A stretch of 64,000 nt of DNA from Tetraselmis striata (taxonomy: Eukaryota > Chlorophyta > Chlorodendrophyceae > Chlorodendrales > Chlorodendraceae), in NCBI GenBank assembly GCA_006384855.1, contig VCJN01002510.1, positions 124,001 to 188,000 on the forward strand, in the 5' to 3' direction. The notes below the pieces were generated by a model. That model worked only from the letters and a program-made list of their open reading frames with translations. It was not told the DNA's origin and did not search any database. Below are positions 1 to 11,034 of this stretch, piece by piece. The first letter of the stretch is position 1. Each line of letters begins with the position of its first letter. The translations under genes and the position numbers were made by a program.

Positions 1-424
1 GCCCGGGTCCGGAGGCAGCGTCGAGCGACTCGTACTTGCCCTGCGGGTAGCCCTCCTCCCCGTCGTTGGCGCGCTGCGAAAACCCGCGGCCCTGCAGGAG
101 AGCAGTGGTCTGCCTCCGTTAACCCCTGCGCTTCCCAATATGTTCATCCCCACACCCCAGGCGGAGGGCCGCAGATCTGGCCGTTGAGCGCCACCAACGC
201 GAGGGCGGCCCGTCCGCCCCTCAGCTCGGCGGGCACTTTAAGGGATTTTCCACCGAGGGGGTGAGGAGCGTGAGGGTCAGGGGTCGGGAGGTGAGTAGGG
301 AGGGACGGGAGGAGGGGAGGATGCCGCTCGCCTTCTGCTTCTTGCCGGCGCCGCCGGCGATGGTAGAGCGCAGCCGCGGCGCCGACTCCTCCGCCTCCAT
401 CGCGTCCTCCTCGTAGTCAGACAT
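1..424 (-). CDS. RBM8A: Y14/RBM8A-like exon junction complex protein (5' part, runs off window)
   Basis: Y14 pairs with MAGO in the exon junction complex laid on spliced mRNA. Exon 1 (332-424) starts at the ATG at 422-424 and encodes 31 residues: an acidic start (MSDYEEDAMEAEE), then PRLRSTIAGGAGKKQK, closely resembling the plant Y14 segment before the RRM. Exon 2 (1-91, open at the window edge) continues GRGFSQRANDGEEG and KYESLDAASGPG, matching the conserved KGRGF...Y-[ED]-S-[LV]...GPG linker just before the RRM. The RRM itself lies outside the window. The intron is 92-331. Its acceptor is CTGCAG, but its donor is GC rather than GT (AAG|GCGAGC). No GT nearby would join the two conserved halves in frame. 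The family call is strong; the fate of the rest of the gene cannot be seen. Confidence 0.85.
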
Positions 425-1082
425 AGTGATCTAGGGCAGGGGCGCTGTTTCCAGGTTGGGGAAGCTGCACGTTTCCTTGCCTCCGAGGTTGCTTGCGCGA
501 AAGTGGCAGTGCTGGGGCCGTAGGGTGGGTGGGGGTGGGGTAGACTGGCGGAAGGAGCCACGCCCAAGAAATAATACAAGTGGGTGGGGGACTCCTGCGG
601 GGCGGGGAGGGGCGGTTGAGGCAGGCGGACGCGGACCTGCTACTGTACTGTGGTTGGACGGGAGGCGCGCAAAAGCGCGCGCTAATGGCAGGACATGATG
701 CCTTATTTAAGAAAGTGAAAGTAATCCTTAAAGTTCGCCCCGGGACATCGGCCGAAGCCGCCCTGTAGCACTTATTGTGTTGTCCTCTTGGGCCAAACCC
801 GGGGAACAACGCCATTGATAGCCCCCCCCACCAATATGGGATAAATGGGCCTGTTATAGGATGTGAGGAAGTGTTTCACCGGTGCCAGTCCTGTCCCGGG
901 GGCGGGAAAATGTGAGGAAGTCAAGGCTCTTTAAGTCAAGGTTCTTCTATTTATTATTAAGCGTTTTAAAAATGTTTGTGGCAGGATGATTGCTGCGGAG
1001 GCTTGAAAATCGGCGATACACGCCGCCCGAATAGCCATTTTGGCAAGGCATTGCTGGCCTTAATATTTAACGGGAAATAAGC
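425..1082. other. Intergenic DNA with two dispersed repeat fragments
   Basis: Upstream of Y14 and before the LINE. I see no gene. Positions about 731-775 hold a GC-rich repeat (AAAGTTCGCCCCGGG...) that recurs at 61,398-61,440 and, inverted, at 61,850-61,896. Positions about 868-907 hold a second repeat (TTTCACCGGTGCCAG...) that recurs at the 3' end of the LINE (3,317-3,356) and inverted near 61,150-61,190. The Y14 promoter should lie just right of 424, but no clear TATA or CCAAT box is visible. Confidence 0.6.
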
Positions 1083-3360
1083 TGAGAACTATATCGCCCA
1101 GCAATGGCGTAGCTCGGCCATAGTATCGGTGCCAAAAAAAGGCGACTCGTCCGCGATGGACAATTATAGGGGTATTTCGATCATGGGTGCCGCCATGAAA
1201 CTCCGTAATACCGTAGTTACCCAACGCTTGCAAGACGCCTGCCAGGCTAAAGGGATAATCCGCCGCTGGCAAGCGGGTTTTATGCGGAATGAGGAGGGCC
1301 GCATGCAAGTCGCCAGCCAGTTCGATCATATCACGGCTCGTCGCTAAGTGTTAGGTCTACCACGTACGCGGGATTTGTTGAGTTTAGGAAGGCATATATA
1401 TGACACCGTACCTCATGAGCTTTTATTCCTGAAACTACAAGTAGCCTTGGGACTCACGGGTCATATCTTTATAGGCTTACTTTCATTAATAAATAAAACT
1501 TTATGAAGGGATAGTATGGTACGGGTTAAGACAAGGGTGGCCCCAGGAACACTATATATATCAGACCCCGTACCCATAGAGCGTGGCCTCCGACAGGGGT
1601 GCCCCGCTTCCCCCATCCTATTTCATATTTATTAACGATATATTCGATTGGTTAGAACATCTAGGGTGTGATGCACCATGGTGCAGCGACACATTAGCGG
1701 CGACCACTACGGGAGTACGGGTGCCTTGTCAGTTATACGAGGACGACATCGTTAGTATCACATGCTCGTTCGATAACATGCATGCCATGTCGACCCACTT
1801 CTCGCAATGGGCAGAGGATCATTCATGTGGTTTGGGGTACTTAAGTGTGGGTTGAGGCCGATATTGCGACAAGACCGTGTTACGCAAACAAACTGCCCGA
1901 TGGCAGCTTGGGGGAACGGGTACCGGTTGTAAATGAATATAGGTATTTGGGTTCGGTCATTAACTCGGAATTAGGTATGCGGCACATAGTAGACGACCGG
2001 GTTAAAAAGGGTACACGTGCCGCTGTGGCGCTCCATTCGGTATTAGTTGGTGGACGGGACATAACTGCTATTAACGTGCGTGTGTCTGTCCTTAAGTTAT
2101 ACTACATATATATTAATTTAACTTACGGGTGTGAAGTATAGGGGTATGGATAGAACTAGCGGCGCAAACAAATTACAACCCGTACTGAATCAGTGCTTGC
2201 GGTGCCTTATTGGGGTGGATAAAAACTCCCATGGGGTGGCCACCGAACCGATGATGCTGCAATTGGGTATTGCGCCCATGGAGGCTTAGGCCGCTTCGGC
2301 ACGGGCTCTGGCGTTCCTTGAAGCATCCAACTTGAATACATGTATAACCAATTTAGCATATCAGCTAAGTCGGGCGCGCCCCAACACGTGGACGTCGGGG
2401 ACTGTGCGGTGGTTAGATCGACTAGCTTGGGCAAACGTAGGGCTATCTGAGGGGGCGCACCTTCCACTTGAGTGGAGGTCACTAGCCGCGCGCGATGCCG
2501 CGAAACTAGTGAAGGCATCAGTTTGGGCGCGTTACGAATCGTCGGCAGCGTTATAGCACGTACTATAAAACATAGGGTCCATGCGTCTTATGCGTCAAAC
2601 CCGTTGCCGCAGTAAGGTGCGGATGTCCCCGCGGGGGCGGTTGTGGCCGGTCTGCACATACATTATGATACAATTACGCACCCGAGTATTTCCCAGTGCC
2701 CGCTGATTCATGCCATGTCTGGGCGGTTCCTTGAACACTGCCATGCATGCTGTGGCACAAGTGAATATGAGACTATCGAAGATATATGTTGGTGGAGTGC
2801 CCGCGGTGGGAGTATCAACGTAATAATTTGGCGGGGTTGTTAGTTCCGGAGTTTAGGGACGATTTTAGTAGTAGTCATGTTATTGCGTCAACATCTGAGG
2901 ATTTAGCTGCCATTATTCAAAGGCGGGGTCCCCCACTCCCTTCACGGGGCCTTAGGTTTTACTAAGAATGGGAAAATTTTCGAGCCATGGCATCGGGCCC
3001 TCCCTCATATTGCCTTTTTTGTTGCACATATATCGCACTCGAAATGCTTTGGTCCGCGGGATGGGGCTTTCCCCCACTCGCATTACTCGAATGGGCCGGC
3101 GCCCAAACGAGTAGGGCGGACCTTTCGTGGTCAGTGCCGGGTATTTTGATGGCAGTGTTTTAGACGGTGATCCAACAACAGTGTTGGAAATTCCATCACT
3201 GTCCTCTGATTAGTCTTTCAGAATACGTCGGCAATTTGCTTGGTGACCATAAGTCTATAACGGAAGGGAGCGTCGCCTACCCAGGGCTGGATCGCTGCCT
3301 TAACGTAGGGACGCTGAAGGGTTTCACTGGTGCCAGTCCTGTCCCGGGGGCGGGAAAGAA
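1083..3360 (+). mobile_element. Decayed non-LTR retrotransposon (LINE) with reverse transcriptase remnants
   Basis: Broken pieces of a LINE reverse transcriptase lie in order on the plus strand. 1,120-1,347 gives PKKGDSSAMDNYRGIS and RRWQAGFMRNEEGR (the KKGD..NYRGI and QAGFR landmarks). 1,363-1,450 gives GFVEFRKAY then, after a small frame break, YDTVPHELL (catalytic motif A). 1,580-1,650 gives ERGLRQGCPASPILF (motif B). 1,730-1,755 gives LYEDDIV where active enzymes have YADD. 1,845-2,556 gives thumb-like sequence (YRYLGSVI, KLQPVLNQCLRCLIGV). Stops and shifts divide the frame, so it is inactive. No 5' end or first ORF is visible, so it is truncated. The 3' part (3,140-3,360) recurs inverted at 61,148-61,374, which marks the true 3' end of the family. 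Confidence 0.85.
1114..2556 (+). pseudogene. Reverse transcriptase pseudogene of the LINE
   Basis: Coding remnant inside the LINE. It covers the finger, palm and thumb of a non-LTR reverse transcriptase in at least four frame segments (1,114-1,347; 1,363-1,480; 1,510-1,855; 1,845-2,556). The palm aspartate motif reads Y-E-D-D. No endonuclease domain is seen upstream. The many lesions indicate an old copy. Confidence 0.8.
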
Positions 3361-4930
3361 AAGCTCTACCGAAGGGCCCGCTCCAGGCGGAATATACCTG
3401 TACCCCGGTACTGGCGGTTGTCAGGCTGTATAGCGCGCTGTTCTAATCCTGATGCTCTAATCGCGTCATCAGCTGACGACAGCATCATCAGCAGGCGGTG
3501 TCATCAGCAAGGTCAGCAACACTATATAAAGTATGTGATTGCTGATGTTGGCAGCGTAGCGCCGGCCAGCGCACAGTCGATTGTGCACAGCGCACAGTTG
3601 TTGACGACCGTTCTCTTAATGTACACGGGAAACACCCGTAAATACGCTTGATTTGCATTTTATGTACGACTATCAGACGTTGATGAGACATACGTACAGT
3701 CGTCACACGGGCGGAGTTTCATACGGTCATACTGGTGTATGTAGGCGGCTAACCACAAAGGCATCGTCTTTCGTCGCGGATGTGGCGAACTTGTGGTGTA
3801 TGTAGGCAGTCCCGCTGTAGTGCTTTACACAGTATGGCGGGCTCGTGCCATGAAGTCTGTTTTTGAGTACTCGAATACTCGCGTGCATCTCGCGGTAGTA
3901 TACTCATGTCCGTCATCATAATTTAGCCATTAGTACTAATTTAGCCATTAATTCTCGCAGCGAATAATCATAATGACGATTACCCGGTCATTTATCTAGC
4001 ATAGCGATTTACGACAACACGTTAAACTACAGGAAGTACAGGTCCTAATTTGCCCGGAGATCGCTCGTGATTGTACCCGTAAGTGCACGGCGGTGCTAGC
4101 GACTAATTGAAATATAACCTGTACAGACCGCAAGGTTATCCAGGTACTAAGGTATACTGGACAATAGCGACCAAAAAAAAAAAACTTGTACCGCTGCTCT
4201 AGCGGCTACACCTTGCTGCGTAGTGCCGCCGCCCAAATTGTATCCTAAATGCTCCAAAAACCCAAAAACCCTAAACCACCGCGCAATTGCTGTAGTGGAC
4301 GTTTCCTGTTGCCTTTTCGGATGGTTTCATGATCGCCTTTTGCAGCTACCCGTAGCTCATGTATTCTATTCTACATGCTCCGGCGGCGGCCTGGCACAGT
4401 CATCACCGGAGGTAGTACACGCAGGCGCTTCGTCAGCAGAGGAATAGCAGATGATAGAGAAGCAGGTGGCGGAAGTACAGGGTCGTAGTAACGCTGCCGT
4501 AACGCGGCGGGATTCTTCAGGCACGGCGCTAATATCAATGCTTATAGTCGCTATTCGTTCATAAATAAGCTATATATCGAGATGTAAGGATTTATGTAAC
4601 TATCTGTATATATGTATGAAGATTAATTCCGTGGGCTTGGGATTAATTGCAGTGTGGGAACAGCGCGACGACGGAACATAGGACAGGCACATCCACCACA
4701 CCGGCAGTTGACTGAAAATTGGAGCGAGATGGTGAACATCGAGGAGTGGGAGGTTCTGTGGTGCTCCGAGGGCTTCGTTGAGGCTAGGGAGAGGTCAGGC
4801 TCGCCGAAATATACCCCACCAGCGCCGTGATGAAATACAACACGGATTCAGCGTCGGGGAAGGCGGTGATCACGGATTCTATGTCGTGTCGTTCTGCTAT
4901 GCGAATATGTAATAGCGCCATTAAGAATTT
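3361..4930. other. Gene-free repetitive DNA
   Basis: No convincing coding sequence. CATCAGC-like short repeats lie at 3,464-3,540. A run of twelve A lies at about 4,172-4,184 and could be an old retroposon tail. A phrase with TGGTGTATGTAGGC is duplicated near 3,732 and 3,793. Sequence at about 3,765-3,790 (TCGCGGATGTGGCGAAC) matches part of the repeat at 20,096-20,155 and 21,163-21,232. Confidence 0.5.
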
Positions 4931-4939
4931 CAGCCAACA

Positions 4940-5400
4940 CTGCCCACCAGTGCTATACGTTGCGACTCGTGCTGCTAGCGACTATTTTGTTTATAGCTCT
5001 GTGCTAGAACAGGTTGCCTGATATTCGTGCTGTTGTTTGGGCTGGAGGGGACTGACTGCATGGCTCGCGCGTAGTCAGTCGCCGCCAGTACTATCGCGCT
5101 GCCCGCGTACCACGTTGCCAACTTGCCACCGATGCTGCCAGCTAATATTGATTTCTAGCTCTGGGCTAGGCCAGGTTGCCTGACATTCGTGCTGTAGTTT
5201 GAGTTGAAGGGGCTGGCTGCCTGGCTTGCACGTTGGTCGCCGCCAGTGCTATACGTTGCGACTACTCGTGCTGCCAGCAAATATTTTGTTTATAGCTCCG
5301 GGTTAGTCCAGGTTGTCTGATATTCGTGAGACTTGTTTAAGCTTGAGGGGGCTGACTGCATGGCTTGCACGTCAGTCTCCGATCGTCAGTCGCCGTGTAC
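4940..5400 (+). repeat. Imperfect tandem repeat, about three units of 150-180 bp
   Basis: Three successive copies of a block containing TAGCTC[TC]G[TG]G..., CAGGTTG[CT]CTGA[TC]ATTCGTG, GGGG[AC]TG[AG]CTGC and GTCGCCGCCAGT begin near 4,994, 5,155 and 5,292. They are diverged and differ in length, so this is an old local duplication. It ends just upstream of the dehydrogenase first exon. Confidence 0.65.
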
Positions 5401-5485
5401 TGTCGTCGAGTAGCCTTATATCAGAGCCTTTGTACCTCTGCTGTTATTGCTACTCTTATTTTCTGTTTTCCCTTTGTAATCTGTT

Positions 5486-6378
5486 ATGGCGAGCAGGCTT
5501 CGCAAGCAACTGCCAAAATGGTGCCACCTGCGGGTGGCGGAGCCGGCACTGTCGCTGCGGGAGCAGGTGGCCAATGCTGCCGTCCTGGTGCCAGCCGCGG
5601 CCCATATCACTGCCGAGGTTCTCAACGCGGCGTCCAGACTCCGGCTGGTGGCGCAGCCCGCGGCAGGTGCGCAGCTGGATCCCCGACCAAAGGCAGCGCA
5701 TGGTACATAAGACGACAAATATCTCCGAAAACACTCCTAACACCCGTGATGAGAGGCGCGGCTCTCAAGGAGTCGAGATGCAGCGCTGCATATATGAAGT
5801 CTACCCCATGTATGCTGGGAACATTGTGTTATACGTCTAGCACTCGTACGACGGGCAAGGCATTCGCAAACCTGACGGCAATCACAGCAGTGAACTATTC
5901 CGAGCCGCCGCGGGCAGTGTCATTATTTCGACTGTCGTGCCGTCAGGTTGTTTCTTCAAGTCGCCGCCTCACAATAGTCCAGACTCTAGCGAGTGAATAT
6001 GGCGAGGTATGTGGCATACATCGAGGGTGATACCTACTCGACCGTGACTCTATTTTAGCTACTCGTTGTCATATAGGGCAACTTCCCTGTATCGGCAGCA
6101 GCAAGTAGCATATATTTAAGTGTGACTACTGTAACATTGATTTGACGAGCCGGCGCGCATATGTTGGTCATATCCAACTGTGCAAATACTTGTGGCACGT
6201 TTCTTGTTCGATTTTGCCTGCAGATAGCAACACGAGAGCCATAAATGCTTTCGGATGATGCCACTGATAACCTGATGACAAATACACTATCATAATGATG
6301 CCAGATAACTGAATGCTGCTGCCAAAACTGTGACAGTGCATGGTGAATCGATATCGACTCTCTTTGAAGTAGACAGTA

Positions 6379-6442
<64 letters not shown>

Positions 6443-9400
6443 TATATATATAACTAAATGCTTAAGGGATGCAGTACAGCTAGCTTTGCTATCTCACCTA
6501 CTACGAGCGGTGTACAGGACAGTCTTAGGGATTTGAAGCATGATGAATAGAGTCTGCCTCATATTGCAATACTGTCTCCTCCCTCTACTTTCTTTCGACT
6601 CCAGTGACCAGTCGCGCTGACAACTCTTATGTTGACGCATGACCAGGCTATGAGCACATTGACGTCAAAGCCTGCAAAGCCCGGGGAATCCCTGTGTGCG
6701 TCGGTCGAGGTGAGCACAATTCGCTTTCCCATCCGAGAGTCGCAGAGAAGTCATCGCCGGCTGGGGAAACGGTGGCGGGGACGCAAGACAGCCAGAAGCA
6801 GCATTCCAGCCACTTCCAAATATGAGGATCTTGGTCCAGTCTCTTGACACTTGTCGAACTCGAACATGTCCTCTTCCGGAAAGACCACGAGGCCCATTCC
6901 GCAGACCCCCCCCCCCCCCCCCCCTCTCCTCCACCCCACCGGGCCAGCTCCCAGTCAAACAAATTGGATGCTTAGAATACAGTCATAAAGGTAGCTATAA
7001 CAATAACAGCGTTTAAATCTGATTAGCAGCTTTTAAACAGCATCTCATTGGCAGGTCTTGGGTGGATGGATGTATGGCCATGAGTAAGATGGTGAGAAGA
7101 GGGAAGGGCATAGGCGGCGCGTGCTATTAGCTCGTTAGGGTAATAACAGCACAATGATAAGTGTACAAACCATTCCGCGCCCCCCTACAAGCCCGGTGAC
7201 TCACTAAGCAGTACATTGTTGGCATTGCGCAGGAGTGAGCTCGCAAAGTGTGGCCGAAGGTATTATGTGCGCGATGATGGCAATGGCAAAGCGGCTGCCG
7301 GCGCAGATGAGGGCGTTCCAGGACCGCCTGCCTGGGGTATGCCCTTGCTACGTGCACCACCATCATCGCAGTCTCATGTTGGCCCCGCTTGAATGCACCA
7401 TTACATTGCATGATACATTCTCGTCACTTGGCCCATATCTAGTATTGTGAAGTTTGCCAGCACCTGTACCTGTCCACGGTAGCGGCTTTACACACAACTA
7501 ACCCATTTCCAGTTCTAATCAGCACGAAGCGCGGTAGCGATGCTAATGAACTCCGAAAGCATCGGCCGCTCTGCACTGCAATTGCAAACCGCCGTCATGA
7601 GTCTGCCCTATCGCCTCTACTGTTGCGATGGCGTGAGCCAGCTCTGACTCTTGATGCTGCATGGGGGCCAATCAGAATTATGATGCCATGCCGCTGTGCT
7701 GAAACCGTCCCCGCAGGCGACAATTGGCATGCAGATGACCGGCAAGCAACTTGGAATCATCGGCATGGGTGACATCGGTGGGGACCTGGCTCCTGCATTG
7801 ATAATAAAGGCTGATACAGTCAATCCCACACCTGGGGTCATACTCTGCCTTCCATGCGGCCTTCTTGTAAGTACTGCAGCGTCTTGAGATGGGATATGCA
7901 GTGCCGCAACATCCAATGTGCATGATGATGGGCAGCAAAACCCGCCCGGCCGCATTTGGTTAGCCCGGGAATCACGCTGCAAGGACAACTGCACAGCGCT
8001 TGGTCGCAGTCTTCTGCCCACATAATAGATGTTTCATCCATCATCAGTGTACCCCTCTCTGGGAACGCCAGTACACACGTCCATCTGTATGTTAGTAAAG
8101 CGGCACGGTGTACTGTCATCGGGTATGACAATGAGGCCTCACCACGAATGGCTACTGTGCAGGTCGCGCTCTGGCGGCCATGGCGCGCGCCTTCTCTATG
8201 ACAGTCGAGGGCGTCAGCTCCTCCAGCCCACGCGCCGAGCTGGAGCGCCTCCTGCGCACAAGCGACTTTGTCAGCATCAACTGCCCACTGAGCGATGCCA
8301 CGCGTGGGCTGATCGGGTGAGTTGCCCAGGACGGCGCATGCACCCCTGTTCCACTCCCGGCCATCATCACAAGACGTTCACATACATTGGCTGTCAAGGT
8401 CACCATCCGTTGGGTGTGTCTGCGAAGACATGCCGGTTGGGGGTGTTGCCACGACGCGTGGGGATGCCGTTGCCGCTTACTGGATCCCACCCCAACATGC
8501 GCAGGCGGCAGGAGCTGGCAATGATGAAGCCTGGAGCATTCCTCGTCAATTTTGCGCGAGGCCCTATCGTCGACCGCCAGGCACGATCGGTCGCTTCGGC
8601 TGGCTAACGTCATACTCCCATCTGCTTTGCCATGAGATGGATGATAGTGTGCATAAATATGACAAATGCCAAGCGTGGCCGCTGCTTTGCTTTGTTCGCT
8701 TGATTGTGTGGGCAAGTATATTCACCGAGCATGACTGAGATGCATTGCTGCGTGGGCGCTGGCTGCAGGCTCTGGAGGAGAAGCTGGAGGAGACGGGCGG
8801 CCTCTCGGGAGTGGCGCTGGATGTGCACTGGGAGGAGGTACGGTGGACTGTCCCCGCCATTGGAGGCCGGAAATTGCGAAAAGAACTGCAGGCGTGTGGG
8901 GGGGCGGCAGTGCCGCTCGCTCAGGCATCACTTAGTGCTAGGGGCATGTGGACGGGTTTCTCGCGCATTTAGAGGTAAATTGTGATTATGTTTGCAACTT
9001 ACTCACATCTCGACGCAGTGTGACCTCTAGCCTCTTGTATTGGCGCCACCTAGGTGAGTAAATGGGCAGTGCTTTTACTTTATTAGGGATCCCTAAACTG
9101 CGTGCTTGGTAATTCTGCGGCCGCGGGGCCTTTTTTCCCCCTCCTCATAATCTTGTTGTGGTGCTTGCTCGAGCCATATGCGCGGGGGGGGGGGAGGGTG
9201 GGGGGCTTCAAATGTCAAGAGTACACCCAAGATAGAAAAACGCGGATGATTTCTGTCTCACGTGGCCTAAACTATGACCCGTGACTCGGTGAATGTATCT
9301 TTACGCCAGCGCTATTCTCCGCATAGACTAGATGTTTGTGCCACCTCGCGCAAAAACCCCGAGGAAACTGAGCTTTGCTGAGCTGCTGTGATGCGCTACC

Positions 9401-9737
9401 TGCACGCTTTTTACCCTGGGTTTCCGAGGACTCCATTTTCCCAATACCCTGCGTGTAGTACTTAATAATACTAGCATAGGATAGCATTATGTGCCGATTT
9501 AAGATGTCCAGCCATTATCTGATGATAATCCCGCTGTGCCTGTCACGCTGCTGCCGGGCGCCCGAGCCACAGCCCCTGTGGGACCCGAGCCAGCCTCTGT
9601 ACTCCGATCCGCGCGTCCTCTCGCTCCCGCACTGCGGCTTCTCCACAGAGGAAGTCTACGACGGCCTGGTCTCCCTCGTGGTTCGGAACATTGCTGCTTC
9701 CAGGGAGGGCGGCGACCTCGTCAACCGAGTCTGCTGA
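5486..9737 (+). CDS. D-isomer-specific 2-hydroxyacid dehydrogenase, 8 exons
   Basis: NAD(P)-dependent oxidoreductase of the D-2-hydroxyacid dehydrogenase family (glyoxylate/hydroxypyruvate reductase and phosphoglycerate dehydrogenase relatives); the substrate cannot be told. Exons: 5,486-5,666; 6,647-6,709; 7,233-7,336; 7,717-7,777; 8,163-8,316; 8,505-8,580; 8,769-8,837; 9,573-9,737. They total 873 nt, in phase throughout, for 290 residues. The N-terminal part includes LVPAAAHITAEVLNAASRLR and GYEHIDVKACKARGIPVC. The Rossmann motif GMGDIG (G132, G134, G137) follows MTGKQLGI. The catalytic trio is present: R206 in NFARG, E236 in DVHWEEP and H256 in LPHCG. Intron 6 has a GC donor (CAG|GCACGA). 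The start is the first ATG in frame; at 290 residues the protein is slightly short, so an upstream exon may be missing. Convergent with the UBP1-like gene. Confidence 0.88.
6381..6452. repeat. (AC)n microsatellite followed by (TA)n
   Basis: Thirty AC units from 6,381 to 6,440, then about six TA units. It lies in intron 1 of the dehydrogenase. The Cys-Val and Thr-His open frames across it are artefacts of the repeat. Confidence 0.97.
6905..6924. repeat. Poly-C tract in dehydrogenase intron 2
   Basis: About twenty C on the sense strand, inside intron 2 (6,710-7,232). It belongs to the same class of long intronic homopolymers seen in the other genes of this window. Confidence 0.85.
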
Positions 9738-9892
9738 TCTGGCTGGCACGGTCGACACAGCTGTGCGTCTACCCAAAATCCATCGCACAACAGACATCAA
9801 CGATTGCAACGCACCCTCGCGTACATGCTTGAAGTCAACTAAATCGGGACGCTTGTATTTCATTAATCGATGTGCATTATTCTTATGTGGAT

Positions 9893-9897
9893 TGTAA
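9893..9897 (+). terminator. Possible poly(A) signal TGTAA of the dehydrogenase gene
   Basis: TGTAA lies 156 nt past the stop codon. TGTAA is the usual poly(A) signal of chlorophyte algae. A five-base motif is weak evidence alone; its position and the matching one after the UBP1-like gene make it reasonable. Confidence 0.4.
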
Positions 9898-10948
9898 CAT
9901 CACCAGAGGAAATGCACGGGTTGGCGCCCCCGAAGAAGAAAATATCAATATCCAACTAAACCGCCATCATCACCCGCCGCTGCTGCGCCCGTCACCCCAC
10001 AATAGACCCTTTGATCTCCGGAGCAGCCCGTCATCCCTCTGAACGTCTGAAATGATGATGAAGAGTCGATCCTATGGGGGTATGTACGCAGCCTGGGAAC
10101 GAGGATATCCTCCCTCCGCCGCTGCCATGGTTCTTTTCTCCTCTCCGAAGGGGCGGCGGAGCGGGGGCGGCGGGGCGGGGGGGGAGGAGGGGGGGCGGTG
10201 CATTTCGCGTGAGATCACAGCACCATCAGCCACCCAACGTGCAAACGCAACATCTCATCCATGAAAGCCATCTCGTCCATGTGACACGGCATGTTATTTA
10301 GGCTTCGGCATACTAATGGACAAATGCCATACCGCTAGTGGGCATCAGCAAGATGTGAAGGCGCCTTCTCTGTACGATGGCACAAGGGTGAGAAAAGCGT
10401 CGATCCGTGATTCCTATTGTGAACGCCGCGCAGAACCCGTTCAACGCCGATCCCAGGCCCACTGCCGCGCCATGATGACAATGCGGATGTGGCCCAGCGA
10501 TAACGTCTCCTTTGGGCATTACATGTGTGGCTCCGCATGGATGGCATTTAGCATGGTCTCATGCTCACACGATGCACATTAGCGCCCAGGGGGGGCGGGA
10601 GGGGGGGGCTGTCTTCACACAAGCAAAGTCGCACAGGGAGTGTGGGTTTGGGAGCAAGTGCTAGAGGTCAGAGCGCAGCGTAAATTCTGGCACATCTGGT
10701 CCCAAGTTCACCAGCAGCCCAATGCCAGTGCTGCGCATGCCATGGCATGTTGGCGCGATGCGGCAGCGCTATCATAGCGAGTGCATCGTCATGAGGCGCC
10801 AGCCAGCCACGCCGGATGATGAGCAAGCTCGTTGGGCGCATGCAAGCAAGCTCAGGAGCAAGGCATGAGATCCTACAACCCCATGGATGGGGCGTCAGGG
10901 GGCTGAGCTGCGTCATGGAGCGCTGGGTGCGAGGGGTGGAGGGTTATT
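9898..10948. other. Intergenic region between two convergent genes
   Basis: No gene seen. It holds G-rich stretches at 10,152-10,198 and 10,590-10,608 and several short open frames without family resemblance or splice context. It should contain the 3' ends of both flanking transcripts. Confidence 0.5.
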
Positions 10949-10953
10949 TTACA
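10949..10953 (-). terminator. Possible poly(A) signal TGTAA of the UBP1-like gene
   Basis: TTACA on the plus strand reads TGTAA on the minus strand, about 82 nt past the stop codon at 11,035-11,037. Same reasoning as for the dehydrogenase signal. Confidence 0.4.
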
Positions 10954-11034
10954 GGCCATGCGTGGCCGCATCTAAGGGGGGCGCGGCGCGACAACGCTGG
11001 CCATGTTGACCGCGGCGGTGGCGACTGGGCAACC

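Noticed and set aside
4250..4275. Telomere-like CCCTAAA words
   Set aside because: Only one or two imperfect units (AAAAACCCAAAAACCCTAAACC region); no array.
6055..6440. Cys-Val repeat proteins
   Set aside because: Translation of an (AC)n microsatellite; the same applies at 16,063-16,465 and 38,101-38,376.
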